Of a stretch of DNA of 64,000 nucleotides, positions 31,968 to 40,545 are shown in pieces. The stretch's first letter is position 1. Each line of letters begins with the position of its first letter. Under the pieces are notes generated by a model, which saw only the letters and a program-made list of their open reading frames with translations, was not told the origin of the DNA and searched no databases. Origin of the DNA: Chlorohelix sp037138995 (GTDB lineage: Bacteria > Chloroflexota > Chloroflexia > Chloroheliales > Chloroheliaceae); assembly GCF_037138995.1 (NCBI RefSeq), contig NZ_JBAXHI010000007.1, positions 68,168 to 132,167 of the forward strand. Direction: 5' to 3'. Position numbers and translations under genes: made by a program.

Positions 31968-33263
31968 ATGAAAGATAGAGCGGCATCCCCTCGATTTCAC
32001 TATGCTTGGGTCATTGCAATTATTACCTTCCTGACGCTGCTCACAACTGCCGGTATTCGCTCCACTCCGGGGGTGCTGCTTGTTCCATTGGGCGAGGATT
32101 TTCATTGGAATAGAGCAACGGTTTCGCTTGCAATCGCCATTAACCTAGTTCTTTTTGGTCTGTTTGGTCCTTTCGCCGCCGCCTTGATGGATAGATTTGG
32201 CGTAAGGCGAGTGATGTTAATTGCCTTTGGCACGATTGCCTGCGCTTTATTATTGACTACTATTATGACCGAACCGTGGCAACTTTATATATTATGGGGT
32301 GGAATGGTCGGAACATCTACCGGAGCAACTGCTACAGTGCTGGCAGCATTTGTAACTAACCGCTGGTTTGTGAAACAGCGCGGGTTGGTGCTGGGCGTGA
32401 TGACCGCCAGCAATGCTACCGGGCAACTGGTATTTCTACCGCTGCTGGCAACCCTGATTACCTCGTTTGGTTGGAGGGCAGCATCGTGGACTACCCTAAC
32501 TGCAATAATTATTTTATTTCCGCTAGTTGCCATATTCATGCGGAATCGCCCTTCCGATAAAGGTTTAAAAGCTTACGGGGCTGAACCGGATGCCGTAGAA
32601 CCGGAAAGAAGCGTCGGAAACCCTTTTGCAAACGCTATAAACGGCTTGTTGCGTGGCTTACGTTCGCGCGATTTTTGGCTTCTTTCCGGCAGTTTTTTTA
32701 TTTGCGGCGCTACCACCAACGGGCTTATCGGCACACATCTGATTCCTGCCTCGATGGATCATGGCATATCGGAAGTAACTGCTGCGAGTTTGCTTGCGCT
32801 TATCGGTATCTTTGATATTATCGGCACCACCGCTTCAGGTTGGCTCTCAGACCGAGTTGATAATCGCGTGTTGTTGGCGTGGTACTATGGCTTGCGAGGT
32901 CTCTCGTTGCTTTTCTTGCCTTACGCTCTAGGTACAGGCTTTCTGTCGCTGGCAGTATTTATCGTATTTTACGGGCTGGATTGGGTCGCTACAGTACCGC
33001 CCACCGTTCGCTTAACCGCCGATATTTTTGGGAAAGCCAGTGCCGCCGTAATTTTTGGCTGGATATTCGCTGCACACCAACTAGGCGCGGCTTTTGCTTC
33101 TTTTGGGGCAGGCACGCTTTACACAATTTTGGGCGATTATCAAGTTAGCTTCTTGTTGGCGGGTCTTTTATCGCTTATTGCTTCGGGTCTGGTAATCAGG
33201 ATTGGGCATAAGTCAGGAAAAATCCCGCCTACCCCTAAAGAAGTATCCCAGCAAGCAGCCTAA
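31968..33263 (+). CDS. Major facilitator superfamily transporter
   Basis: The 431-residue protein has twelve likely membrane segments in two halves, and the MFS loop signature AALMDRFGVRRVMLI after segment 2. The opening (HYAWVIAIITFLTLLTTAGIRSTPGVLLVPLGEDFHW) resembles the monocarboxylate and oxalate/formate antiporter branch. The substrate is unknown; an organic acid is a fair guess. AAGGA precedes the ATG at 31968. It lies 27 bases after the DUF364-type gene, so it likely belongs to the coxG operon. Confidence 0.85.
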   Translation: MKDRAASPRFHYAWVIAIITFLTLLTTAGIRSTPGVLLVPLGEDFHWNRATVSLAIAINLVLFGLFGPFAAALMDRFGVRRVMLIAFGTIACALLLTTIMTEPWQLYILWGGMVGTSTGATATVLAAFVTNRWFVKQRGLVLGVMTASNATGQLVFLPLLATLITSFGWRAASWTTLTAIIILFPLVAIFMRNRPSDKGLKAYGAEPDAVEPERSVGNPFANAINGLLRGLRSRDFWLLSGSFFICGATTNGLIGTHLIPASMDHGISEVTAASLLALIGIFDIIGTTASGWLSDRVDNRVLLAWYYGLRGLSLLFLPYALGTGFLSLAVFIVFYGLDWVATVPPTVRLTADIFGKASAAVIFGWIFAAHQLGAAFASFGAGTLYTILGDYQVSFLLAGLLSLIASGLVIRIGHKSGKIPPTPKEVSQQAA

Positions 33264-33287
33264 TTTAAATTGCTCAGATTAAAAACA

Positions 33288-34523
33288 ATGCACTTAAAAC
33301 TTGTACTTGCAACATTTATCTGTTTATTTTTGCTATTGGGCTTTAGCCGGGCAAGTGTGGCAAATGCCCATTCCGGCTTTCTTCGCTCTGACCCTGCCGA
33401 TAATTCAATTCTCGTAACTGCCCCGGATATGATTAATATTTGGTTCAGCGAACCGATTCGGTTGATTCGCCCCGGTGTGACCGTTTTCTCCCCATCCGGG
33501 AATAAAATTGAAACCGATGTGCCTGTAATCGAGGGGCAGAAAGTTACGGTTCCTCTAAAGCTCACCCAGAATGGGACATATCGGGTGGTTTGGCAAGTTA
33601 TATCCGAAGATACTCATCCGGTTCGGGGCAGTTTTAGCTTTAGTGTAGGTAATCAAAGCTCGCAATTGTCAGGAAATTCGGCTGAATTTGGCTCGGTTTC
33701 ATTGCTAGGCTTAGGCTTGCAAACCTTATCACGTTGGTTGCACTTTCTCGGTTATGCGCTCGGCTTTTTTCCTATATTATTTGGACTTTTCGCGCTTAAA
33801 AACCGAACAGAACAAGCAGAAAAGATAATATGGCGACTTGTAAATTCAGGAATATTATTGCTGGTGGTGGCGGAACCGCTGGCATTATTCGGACAGAGCG
33901 CCAGCCTTGATGAATCTCAGATTTTCGACAGCATAACCATTGGAGATATTCTAGCTTCAAATTTTGGGCGTGTCTTGGGGCAAAGGCTAGGCGCAGCCTT
34001 ACTGTTATGGGTGCTGGTTAGCGTGGCAAGGCAAGGAAATACGGCAGCTAGAAGCGCGATTTTGGCAACAGGTATTGTTTTAGCGGTGGCAGACGGGCAA
34101 TCCAGCCATGCGATTAATTTCGGGATAGCCGGATTGGCTATAAATACCTTGCATTTGTTAGCAATGGGCGTATGGGTAGGCGGTCTTTTCACGCTCATTG
34201 CTATTTGGCGATTAGCGGAAATAGCTTCTCAACGCCAGTATATAATCAAGCGTTTTGGAAGGTTAGCTGCCCTTGCTGTGCTGGTTCTGGTGACTACCGG
34301 AGTTACCAGCAGCATCCTCCAAACATATAAGCTTGAAATTGAAAGTAACTATGGCAAGACCTTAATTTTAAAGCTGCTTGTTTTTGTTGCTGCCATTTTC
34401 ATTGTATTTGCAGGATTACGTGCCAGCCTGTTTCTGCGATGGCGCTGGTGGTTGGTGGAAGGGTTAGCGCTTGCTTCTATTCTGTTTATTGCGGGCTTGC
34501 TGGTATCGCTTCCGGTAGGTTAA
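33288..34523 (+). CDS. CopC-CopD fusion, copper resistance/transport
   Basis: The 411-residue protein starts with a signal peptide ending near ANA, right before HSGFLRSDPADN. This is the CopC domain (to about residue 120), whose mature N-terminal His can bind copper. A second conserved His motif (EDTHPVRGSFSFSVG) follows. The remainder is a CopD domain with eight or so membrane segments. Together they resemble YcnJ, which brings copper into the cytoplasm. The preferred ATG is at 33288; a TTG at 33270 is possible. It follows the MFS gene by 24 bases. Confidence 0.88.
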   Translation: MHLKLVLATFICLFLLLGFSRASVANAHSGFLRSDPADNSILVTAPDMINIWFSEPIRLIRPGVTVFSPSGNKIETDVPVIEGQKVTVPLKLTQNGTYRVVWQVISEDTHPVRGSFSFSVGNQSSQLSGNSAEFGSVSLLGLGLQTLSRWLHFLGYALGFFPILFGLFALKNRTEQAEKIIWRLVNSGILLLVVAEPLALFGQSASLDESQIFDSITIGDILASNFGRVLGQRLGAALLLWVLVSVARQGNTAARSAILATGIVLAVADGQSSHAINFGIAGLAINTLHLLAMGVWVGGLFTLIAIWRLAEIASQRQYIIKRFGRLAALAVLVLVTTGVTSSILQTYKLEIESNYGKTLILKLLVFVAAIFIVFAGLRASLFLRWRWWLVEGLALASILFIAGLLVSLPVG

Positions 34524-34572
34524 TCAACAGAATTTTAGCTTGTAACAATAAAAATGAACCTAGATATAGAGA

Positions 34573-34592
34573 CAAGGGGTTTAAACCCCTTG
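34573..34592. terminator. Palindromic hairpin between convergent genes
   Basis: CAAGGGGTTTAAACCCCTTG is a perfect palindrome between the copC-copD and ABC ATPase stops. It has no T-run, so its role as a terminator is uncertain. Confidence 0.4.
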
Positions 34593-34614
34593 CCTGAATC
34601 ATATCATTAGAAGC

Positions 34615-35346
34615 CTAATTTATTAGCATCCCGTCTTTCATATTTACCTGACGGTCACACCTAGCTGCAATATTTGGGTCGTGTGTGACAATACATACGG
34701 TTAAACCGAGTCGGGCGCGTAAATCGCTTAATAAATCAAGGATTTCCTGCCCTCTTTGGCTGTCCAAGTTCCCCGTTGGTTCATCGCCTAATAACAACGC
34801 GGGTTGGTTAGCCAATGCTCTGGCAATGGCAACACGCTGTTGCTCGCCACCGGATAATTGAGTAGGCTTATTATTGAGACGATTGCTTAACCCCACCAAA
34901 CCCAACAACTCGCGAGCGCGTTCTTCCGGCTTAAACTGAGCTTTTTTATCAAATTGAACCGGAAGCATCACGTTTTCCAATGCGCTTAGAGTAGGCACAA
35001 GATTGAAGAACTGGAAAACGAAGCCTATGGTGCGGTTTCGCACTCTAGCAAGTTGTTTTTCTTTGAGCTTGCTGATATTCTGCCCGGCAATCAAAACCTC
35101 ACCGGAAGTTGGCACATCTAACCCGCCAATAATACCAAGCATAGTGGTTTTGCCTGAGCCGCTCGCGCCGACTATTGCCACCATCTCCCCCTGTTTTACC
35201 TGAAAGTTTGCCTCATGCAGAATGGTAAGATTTTGGTCGCGGCTCAAGCGTACAGTTTTAGTAATGTTGCGGCATTCTACAATGGTAGCACCCAACCCAT
35301 TAGTGGGCATTTGTGCCACCTGTTTATTTATCTCTAAATTACTCAT
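34615..35346 (-). CDS. ABC transporter ATPase, MacB/LolD type
   Basis: The 243-residue ATPase has Walker A GASGSGKTT, the Q-loop FVFQFFNLVPTL, the signature LSGGEQQRVAIARAL, Walker B ALLLGDEPTGNLD and the H-loop His in VTHD. The phrase DEPTGNLDS and the Q-loop region are typical of the LolD/MacB/FtsE group that powers mechanotransmission by FtsX-like permeases. The permease gene ends 46 bases upstream on the same strand, so both are one operon. It may extrude lipoproteins, peptides or drugs. Confidence 0.93.
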   Translation of the reverse strand: MSNLEINKQVAQMPTNGLGATIVECRNITKTVRLSRDQNLTILHEANFQVKQGEMVAIVGASGSGKTTMLGIIGGLDVPTSGEVLIAGQNISKLKEKQLARVRNRTIGFVFQFFNLVPTLSALENVMLPVQFDKKAQFKPEERARELLGLVGLSNRLNNKPTQLSGGEQQRVAIARALANQPALLLGDEPTGNLDSQRGQEILDLLSDLRARLGLTVCIVTHDPNIAARCDRQVNMKDGMLIN

Positions 35347-35392
35347 GTGTTAAAGATTACTCCCTTCTATCTTCCTATAACTTGAATGCTAA

Positions 35393-38020
35393 TTATTCGT
35401 AACGCAACACTACCATTGGTTTTTCTTGCGCGGCGCCCCAAGCGGAGGCAATTGTCGCCGATACTGCCAGAACCAACGCTAAACCAATCATTCCAAAGGT
35501 AATGAAGGGTGAAATATCCAGCACTGCCGGGTTGTCTGCCGTACCAAACAATTGCACCACAAATATTGCAAGCGTGGTTGACAATATAATCCCAAATAAC
35601 CCACCCAGAAAGCCCACGATGATACTTTCCAAGTTGATGATAGCTAAAACCCGATTGTTATCTGCGCCGATGCTTTTCATTACGCCCATCTCGGTTCGGC
35701 GATCTAGCACTGCTAACGCCACATTGTTAGCAATTAGCACTGCTCCGGCAATCAAGCACAGAAACGCCAGCAATACCGGGAAAGCGGTAAAGTTATCCAG
35801 CAACTGATTAAATATATTGGTAATGAAGGATAAATTGGTGACATTTGCGCCGGGGAAAGTAGTCTGAAAATACTTTTCTGCCTGGTCAACCTTCCCCTGC
35901 GAAATGGTAAGCGCGTACTGGAATTGGTGCGCTGGTAGCTGTCCCACTCGGTTATAAGTAGTTACGGCAGAGCCAATGTTAACCAAAAAGCTCTTATTTT
36001 CAAATATACCGGTAATCGTAAGGCTAAGTTCTTTGCCGCTGAAATCTTTATACACCAGTTTGTCACCGATTTTCAGGTTAAAGGCATCCTGAACTTGGTT
36101 AGAAATGGTTACTTCATCGTCTTTTTCATAGAGCTTGCCCTCTTTTAATTTAGCCAGTCCCAGTAAATCTTGGGTACTCATCCCGCCGATTAGTGACATA
36201 TCGGGAACGCCGATATTGAAAGGATTACCCTGCTGCTGGTTTGAAGTCTCGTCAGCAGCATCCTTTTTAACCTTAGCGGCAATTAGCTCATCTGCGGAAG
36301 TGTTGCCCCCACTTGTCCATTGCACTTTTGCATAGGTGAAAACAAGCTGTTTCTCCAGACCCGGAACTTGCTTATTCTCGATACTTTTTTGAATTGCTTG
36401 ACTCTGATTATCGTTAGTTACCTGAACCTGAAGGCTATAGCCAAAGCTCTTTTCCAGCGTTGCTTTAATGGTATCTTTCAGGCTACCCGCTAATATCAGC
36501 ACGAACGACATCGCGAAAATGCCGACCAACATAACCAACACTGTAATTGCGCTCTTGGCACGATTACGGCTCAGGTTGCGCCTCGCCATTTTATAATTTA
36601 AGCCGAATGGCAAAGGGAGTTTGCCAACCACCCACAATATGCCAGAAAATATCAGTATCAGAATGGCACAACTTACCAGCGTACCAAATGCCATCAGTAC
36701 GCCTTGCAGCAGTTCTCCTTTGAGAATAACGCCTGCCATTAAGCCCATTACAACTGTCATCACCAGAATGATGCCAATAGTAGCCCAAATTGAAATGCGG
36801 GGTAGGGCGTTGGTTTTTTGTCTTAATACCTGAGCGGGTGGTATTTTGCTGGCAGAATAAGCGGGTAATAACCCGAATACAATTGCAGTAATGATGCCAA
36901 CCAAAAAGCCCATAATTATCGGATTTAAGTAAACCCTGTACTCCAATGAGCGGTTTACAAACCCTTCGGCTGCTCGGCTGGTTATTAACGCTAACAATTC
37001 ACCCAGAATGATGCCAAAAAAGCTACCGATGAAACCAAGAATCGCCGATTCAATTACAAAGATTTTTACGGTTTGTCCGGCTTCCATTCCAATGGCTTTT
37101 ATTGTGGCAATTTCTGTGCTACGCCGCCCTACTACCACCAGCATAGTATTTACCACACCCACGCTACCGATTAGCAAACTTATCAACCCGACATAGCTCA
37201 ACAAGGTGCTTATGCCGTCCGATGCCTGTTTTACCTGATCGTTTATTTCGGCGCTGGTAGTAGCTTTAAAGCGTGGTGAAAGCGCTTTGACCGCGTCACG
37301 CGCTTTGTTATCTGCTGCTTCATTGCTTGCAGTTTTCACAAATACAGTGTTGGGCATTACATTTTCTGGGCTAAAGAGCAATTTAGCAGTAGCATTGCTC
37401 AAATAATTGTAGCCAAGAAATTCTGCCTGATTGTCCGGGCTTTTTGCTTTACTATTTAGAATACCCACTACTTCGATTTCAGTGGTTAAATCCCCCGTAG
37501 CTTTAACCTTATCTCCTACTTTAGCATTGATGCTACTAGCCATTTTGCTGTTAATGACTATCTGAGCGGGTTTTAGTAAAACATCCTTTAAGGATTTACC
37601 GGCAGGAGCTTCCAAATCAACTTTACCATAATAAGGATATTTAGTAGGGTCAATAATAAACGAACTATAGAAACTACCAAATTCGCTACTTTTGCTCCCA
37701 TCCGGTTTGAAAATGGTGATGCCTATACCGTTTCCAATCCAGTAGGTGTAATCAAGGATTGTGCCAGCTTGTTTGAGGGCATCAAATTTGGAAAGCTCTT
37801 CTGTGGAGAAAGTATTTTGGCGGTTAGTGACAACCACATCTGCCCCAGCTTGCGCTTTCGCATCTCCAGAAATGGAGTCGCTGATGGCTTGCCCAGTAGT
37901 TTGAAGCGCTACGATAGCAGCCACACCCACTGCAATACACAAGATTGCAAAAAATGTGCGCTGTCCACCGCGCCAGATAGAACGCCAAGCATATTTGAAA
38001 TAAAGGGTTAGTGTTTGCAT
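35393..38020 (-). CDS. FtsX/MacB-type ABC permease with two permease units
   Basis: The 875-residue protein holds two copies of the FtsX-like unit. The first has an N-terminal membrane segment (TFFAILCIAVGVAAIVALQTTG), a MacB-type extracytoplasmic domain to about 270 and three membrane segments. The second begins near 405 with more membrane segments, a second extracytoplasmic domain (about 520-740) and three final segments. This is the arrangement of large single-chain permeases that work with one LolD-like ATPase, encoded just downstream. The ATG at 38020 follows AGGAAAGG. Palindromic sites lie upstream. Confidence 0.9.
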   Translation of the reverse strand: MQTLTLYFKYAWRSIWRGGQRTFFAILCIAVGVAAIVALQTTGQAISDSISGDAKAQAGADVVVTNRQNTFSTEELSKFDALKQAGTILDYTYWIGNGIGITIFKPDGSKSSEFGSFYSSFIIDPTKYPYYGKVDLEAPAGKSLKDVLLKPAQIVINSKMASSINAKVGDKVKATGDLTTEIEVVGILNSKAKSPDNQAEFLGYNYLSNATAKLLFSPENVMPNTVFVKTASNEAADNKARDAVKALSPRFKATTSAEINDQVKQASDGISTLLSYVGLISLLIGSVGVVNTMLVVVGRRSTEIATIKAIGMEAGQTVKIFVIESAILGFIGSFFGIILGELLALITSRAAEGFVNRSLEYRVYLNPIIMGFLVGIITAIVFGLLPAYSASKIPPAQVLRQKTNALPRISIWATIGIILVMTVVMGLMAGVILKGELLQGVLMAFGTLVSCAILILIFSGILWVVGKLPLPFGLNYKMARRNLSRNRAKSAITVLVMLVGIFAMSFVLILAGSLKDTIKATLEKSFGYSLQVQVTNDNQSQAIQKSIENKQVPGLEKQLVFTYAKVQWTSGGNTSADELIAAKVKKDAADETSNQQQGNPFNIGVPDMSLIGGMSTQDLLGLAKLKEGKLYEKDDEVTISNQVQDAFNLKIGDKLVYKDFSGKELSLTITGIFENKSFLVNIGSAVTTYNRVGQLPAHQFQYALTISQGKVDQAEKYFQTTFPGANVTNLSFITNIFNQLLDNFTAFPVLLAFLCLIAGAVLIANNVALAVLDRRTEMGVMKSIGADNNRVLAIINLESIIVGFLGGLFGIILSTTLAIFVVQLFGTADNPAVLDISPFITFGMIGLALVLAVSATIASAWGAAQEKPMVVLRYE

Positions 38021-38091
38021 TAATAGCCTTTCCTGTTTTCAAACCCAACGACATGACGATTAATTCTCCGGCTGAAGCATTTCATCATTGT

Positions 38092-38137
38092 ACTATAAAA
38101 AAATTTATAGTTAACCCAATGTACTTTATAGTATAAA
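38092..38137. promoter_or_regulatory. Two palindromic sites upstream of the ABC permease operon
   Basis: ACTATAAA/TTTATAGT (38092-38099 and 38104-38111) and TTTATAGTATAAA (38125-38137) are related palindromes centred about 30 bases apart, 70-120 bases ahead of the permease ATG. They look like operators, but the -35 and -10 boxes are not clear. The rest of 38138-38290 has no gene; a plus-strand TTGACA is present near 38263. Confidence 0.45.
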
Positions 38138-38292
38138 ACGCTCCTGCTAAAAATTATGCGACGAAAGACCAATTTCATGTTCATTTAACGCGCGTTCTTT
38201 GGTTTGACAAAAATACTCGGCAAATTGTTTCAGATGTTCCCAAATGTAAGAGAGATTTTAGTTGACATAATTAAAATGCACATGCTTTTAAA

Positions 38293-38325
38293 ATATAAAA
38301 GAGCAAGCATGTTATTAGCTTGCTC
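38293..38325 (-). terminator. Terminator of the cobT-bioY operon
   Basis: GAGCAAGC (38301-38308) pairs with GCTTGCTC (38318-38325). On the minus strand TTTTATATTTT follows. It lies 30 bases after the bioY stop. Confidence 0.85.
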
Positions 38326-38353
38326 TCAAAGAATCTTTAAAGAAGGTTGTACC

Positions 38354-38968
38354 TTAGCGTTTTTTTACAAGGAACCAAGCTGAAGGCAATACTACTGCTG
38401 CTAATACCATCTTTACAGCATCAGCCAGTAAAAACGGTAAAATCGCGCGAGTAAAAGCAAGCTCAACCCCAAAGGTTAGGGAGTACCAAAAACCGCCCAT
38501 CACCAGAATTATCAGGTTGCCTATCAGCATTGCCAGAAAAGAGGTGGTAAAGCGTTTATCCCAGCCTTTTTCAGCCAGCCAACCTATTATAAAAGCGGAA
38601 ACAGCGAACCCGAAAAGATACCCCGCCGTAACGCCGGTTAGGGCAGAGAAGCCGGAATTACCGTTGGCAAAAAAGGGCAGACCCAACGCGCCTTCCGCCA
38701 AATATAACCCAACTGCGGCAAGCCCACGTTTGCTTCCAAGTATTGCCGCTGCCAGCACTACAATCATGTTTGAAGCCACAAACGGCACTTCACTGATAGG
38801 CGGTATATAGAAACGCACCTGTGCTGCTAAGGCTATCAACAGGCTGAAGCCTACTATTAGGCTCGCTTCTCTGACCCATACGAGCCGTCTTGAGGTGGGT
38901 ATTAAATCTGAGAATGTTACAGGTCGGGCTGTAACTAATTCATTCCCTTTGCTGTTAGGAACTTGCAT
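38354..38968 (-). CDS. bioY: Biotin transporter substrate-binding subunit BioY
   Basis: BioY is the membrane S component that captures biotin, alone or with an ECF energising module. The 204-residue protein has about six membrane segments. Conserved features include the PPISEVPFVASNMIVVLAAAILGSKRGLAAVGLYLAEGALGLPFFA region and GVTAGYLFGFAVSAFIIGWLAEKGWD. An N-terminal extension of about 35 residues is hydrophilic. It follows cobT by 24 bases. Biotin uptake fits the biotin carboxylase and carrier genes at 43815-45896. No ECF ATPase is nearby. Confidence 0.93.
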   Translation of the reverse strand: MQVPNSKGNELVTARPVTFSDLIPTSRRLVWVREASLIVGFSLLIALAAQVRFYIPPISEVPFVASNMIVVLAAAILGSKRGLAAVGLYLAEGALGLPFFANGNSGFSALTGVTAGYLFGFAVSAFIIGWLAEKGWDKRFTTSFLAMLIGNLIILVMGGFWYSLTFGVELAFTRAILPFLLADAVKMVLAAVVLPSAWFLVKKR

Positions 38969-38992
38969 TTTGTGGTTTCCTTCACTTAGTTG

Positions 38993-40084
38993 TTATTGAG
39001 TGATTTCCAACTTACTTTCAGACTCTGAGACACCTGCTTCATCAAAGGTAGCCATTTCCTCCAGTGTTCTTGTGGCAGCTTCAATCACGCTCATGGCAAT
39101 TGCCGCCCCAGTACCTTCACCCAAACGCAGGTTAAGATTTAACAAGGGGCTTAACTCCATATGTTCCAGCATTGCCCGGTGACCAATTTCAACCGAGTTA
39201 TGAGCAGAAATTAGATAGCTACTTACCGGTGGATACCATTCGGTAGCAATCAAGGCGGCAGCGGTACTAATAAAACCGTCTATAACTACAGGTATTTGTG
39301 CCGCTGCTGCCCCAAATATCAATCCGGTCAAACCGGCTATTTCAAACCCACCCACTTTTGCTAAAACATCCAGTGGGTCGGATTTATCGGGTCTATTGGT
39401 TTCAATAGAGCGTTCGATCACACCTATTTTACGCGATAAACCGGAATCATCCAAACCGGTACCGCGTCCTGTAACCATGCCTACGGGAAGTCCGGTAAAC
39501 GTAGCTACAATGGCGCTGCTTGGTGTTGTATTACCGATACCCATATCGCCGGTTCCAACCACATCAAGCCCTTTCTCCGCTTCTTGACGGGCTATTTCAA
39601 TTCCGGCAAGTACCGCTTTTAAGGCTTCGAGCCTAGTCATAGCCTGACCAGTCATCATATTACGAGTGCCATAGCCAATTTTTCGATTTAATAAGCCGGG
39701 ATGCTCCGGTAAATCGGTGGCTACCCCTAAATCTGCTACTACTACTCTCGCCCCAACCTGACGCGCCAGCACATTAATCGCAGCGCCGCCCCGTAGGAAA
39801 TTAAACACCATTTGAGGGGTGACTTCAGAAGGATACGCGCTTACGCCTTCACTTACCACGCCATGGTCGCCAGCCATTAATACAATGCACTTCCTATCAA
39901 CTTTGGGGTGCGGGTTTCCGGTGATACCGGCGAGTTTTACAGTAATTTCTTCGAGTCTTCCAAGACTGCCGGAGGGTTTGGTTAGGCGTTCTTGTCTAGC
40001 GCGTACTGCCGCCATTGCCTCTTTATCCATAGGCTTAATAGCGGCTAAAGTTGCTTCAATTTCCCGTTTCAAGCTCTCTTCCAT
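38993..40084 (-). CDS. cobT: Nicotinate-nucleotide-dimethylbenzimidazole phosphoribosyltransferase
   Basis: CobT makes alpha-ribazole phosphate, activating the lower ligand of cobalamin. The 363-residue protein has the usual length and motifs: RLTKPSGSLGRLEE, VLMAGDHGVVSEGVSAYP, GTGDMGIGNTTPSSAI, and LRLGEGTGAA with the catalytic Glu near the C-terminus. GAGAGGAAACTGAACA gives a good ribosome site for the ATG at 40084. A cobalamin riboswitch lies about 220 bases upstream in the same transcript. It is the only B12 assembly gene in the window. Its product serves the mutase encoded at 42057. Confidence 0.95.
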   Translation of the reverse strand: MEESLKREIEATLAAIKPMDKEAMAAVRARQERLTKPSGSLGRLEEITVKLAGITGNPHPKVDRKCIVLMAGDHGVVSEGVSAYPSEVTPQMVFNFLRGGAAINVLARQVGARVVVADLGVATDLPEHPGLLNRKIGYGTRNMMTGQAMTRLEALKAVLAGIEIARQEAEKGLDVVGTGDMGIGNTTPSSAIVATFTGLPVGMVTGRGTGLDDSGLSRKIGVIERSIETNRPDKSDPLDVLAKVGGFEIAGLTGLIFGAAAAQIPVVIDGFISTAAALIATEWYPPVSSYLISAHNSVEIGHRAMLEHMELSPLLNLNLRLGEGTGAAIAMSVIEAATRTLEEMATFDEAGVSESESKLEITQ

Positions 40085-40299
40085 TGTTCAGTTTCCTCTC
40101 ATTTCAGGTATGCTATCATAAATTATTGATACCTTACAAGAGGAGTACGAGAGTAGGAAATGCTTAAAGCACAATCCAAAATCAACAACAAATCATCCCC
40201 TTGTATTTTAAAGTGGGTGGAAGTATTGCTATAAAATTCTGAGGTGGGGATTGAGCTAATTTGAGCCAATTTCTTACTGACGTGCCCTTTCTCGCGAAG

Positions 40300-40415
40300 G
40301 TCAACACGGTCTCTTGAGGGCAGGCGTTCTGGCTTGAGGCAATTAATACCTCTTACAGCAGCGGGACTGCGTCGGAGTTGCACCGATCTTTCCCTGTGTA
40401 CTCTTTGCTAATATC
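40300..40415 (-). ncRNA. Cobalamin (B12) riboswitch upstream of cobT-bioY
   Basis: On the minus strand the region reads, in order, CACAGGGAAAGATCGGTG, AACTCCGACGCAGTCCCGC with CTGTAA, and AGCCAGAACGCCTGCC. These are the conserved AGGGAA, GGTGcAA-TCC, GTCCCGC-CTGT (B12 box region) and GCCAG-A-CCTGCC elements of cobalamin riboswitches. A hairpin ACTCTTTgCTAAT/ATTAGcgcAAAAGAGT lies just upstream (40399-40438). B12 binding should shut off cobT and bioY. Rather than a clear terminator, about 200 AT-rich bases separate the aptamer from the cobT ATG, so control may be at translation. Confidence 0.88.
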
Positions 40416-40545
40416 GAATAAATTAGCGCAAAAAGAGTCCCTCAATCTATTTTTTTAATATAATCAGGTTAAGTCTAACAGTATATCCAAAAATAGTAAG
40501 TAATTTGCACTACCATATCAGTGTAGTTGCAGGAAAAGATGGAAA

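Noticed and set aside
40123..40383. 86-codon minus-strand ORF upstream of cobT
   Set aside because: It reads through the cobalamin riboswitch and its leader, so it is explained by the RNA element rather than by a protein.
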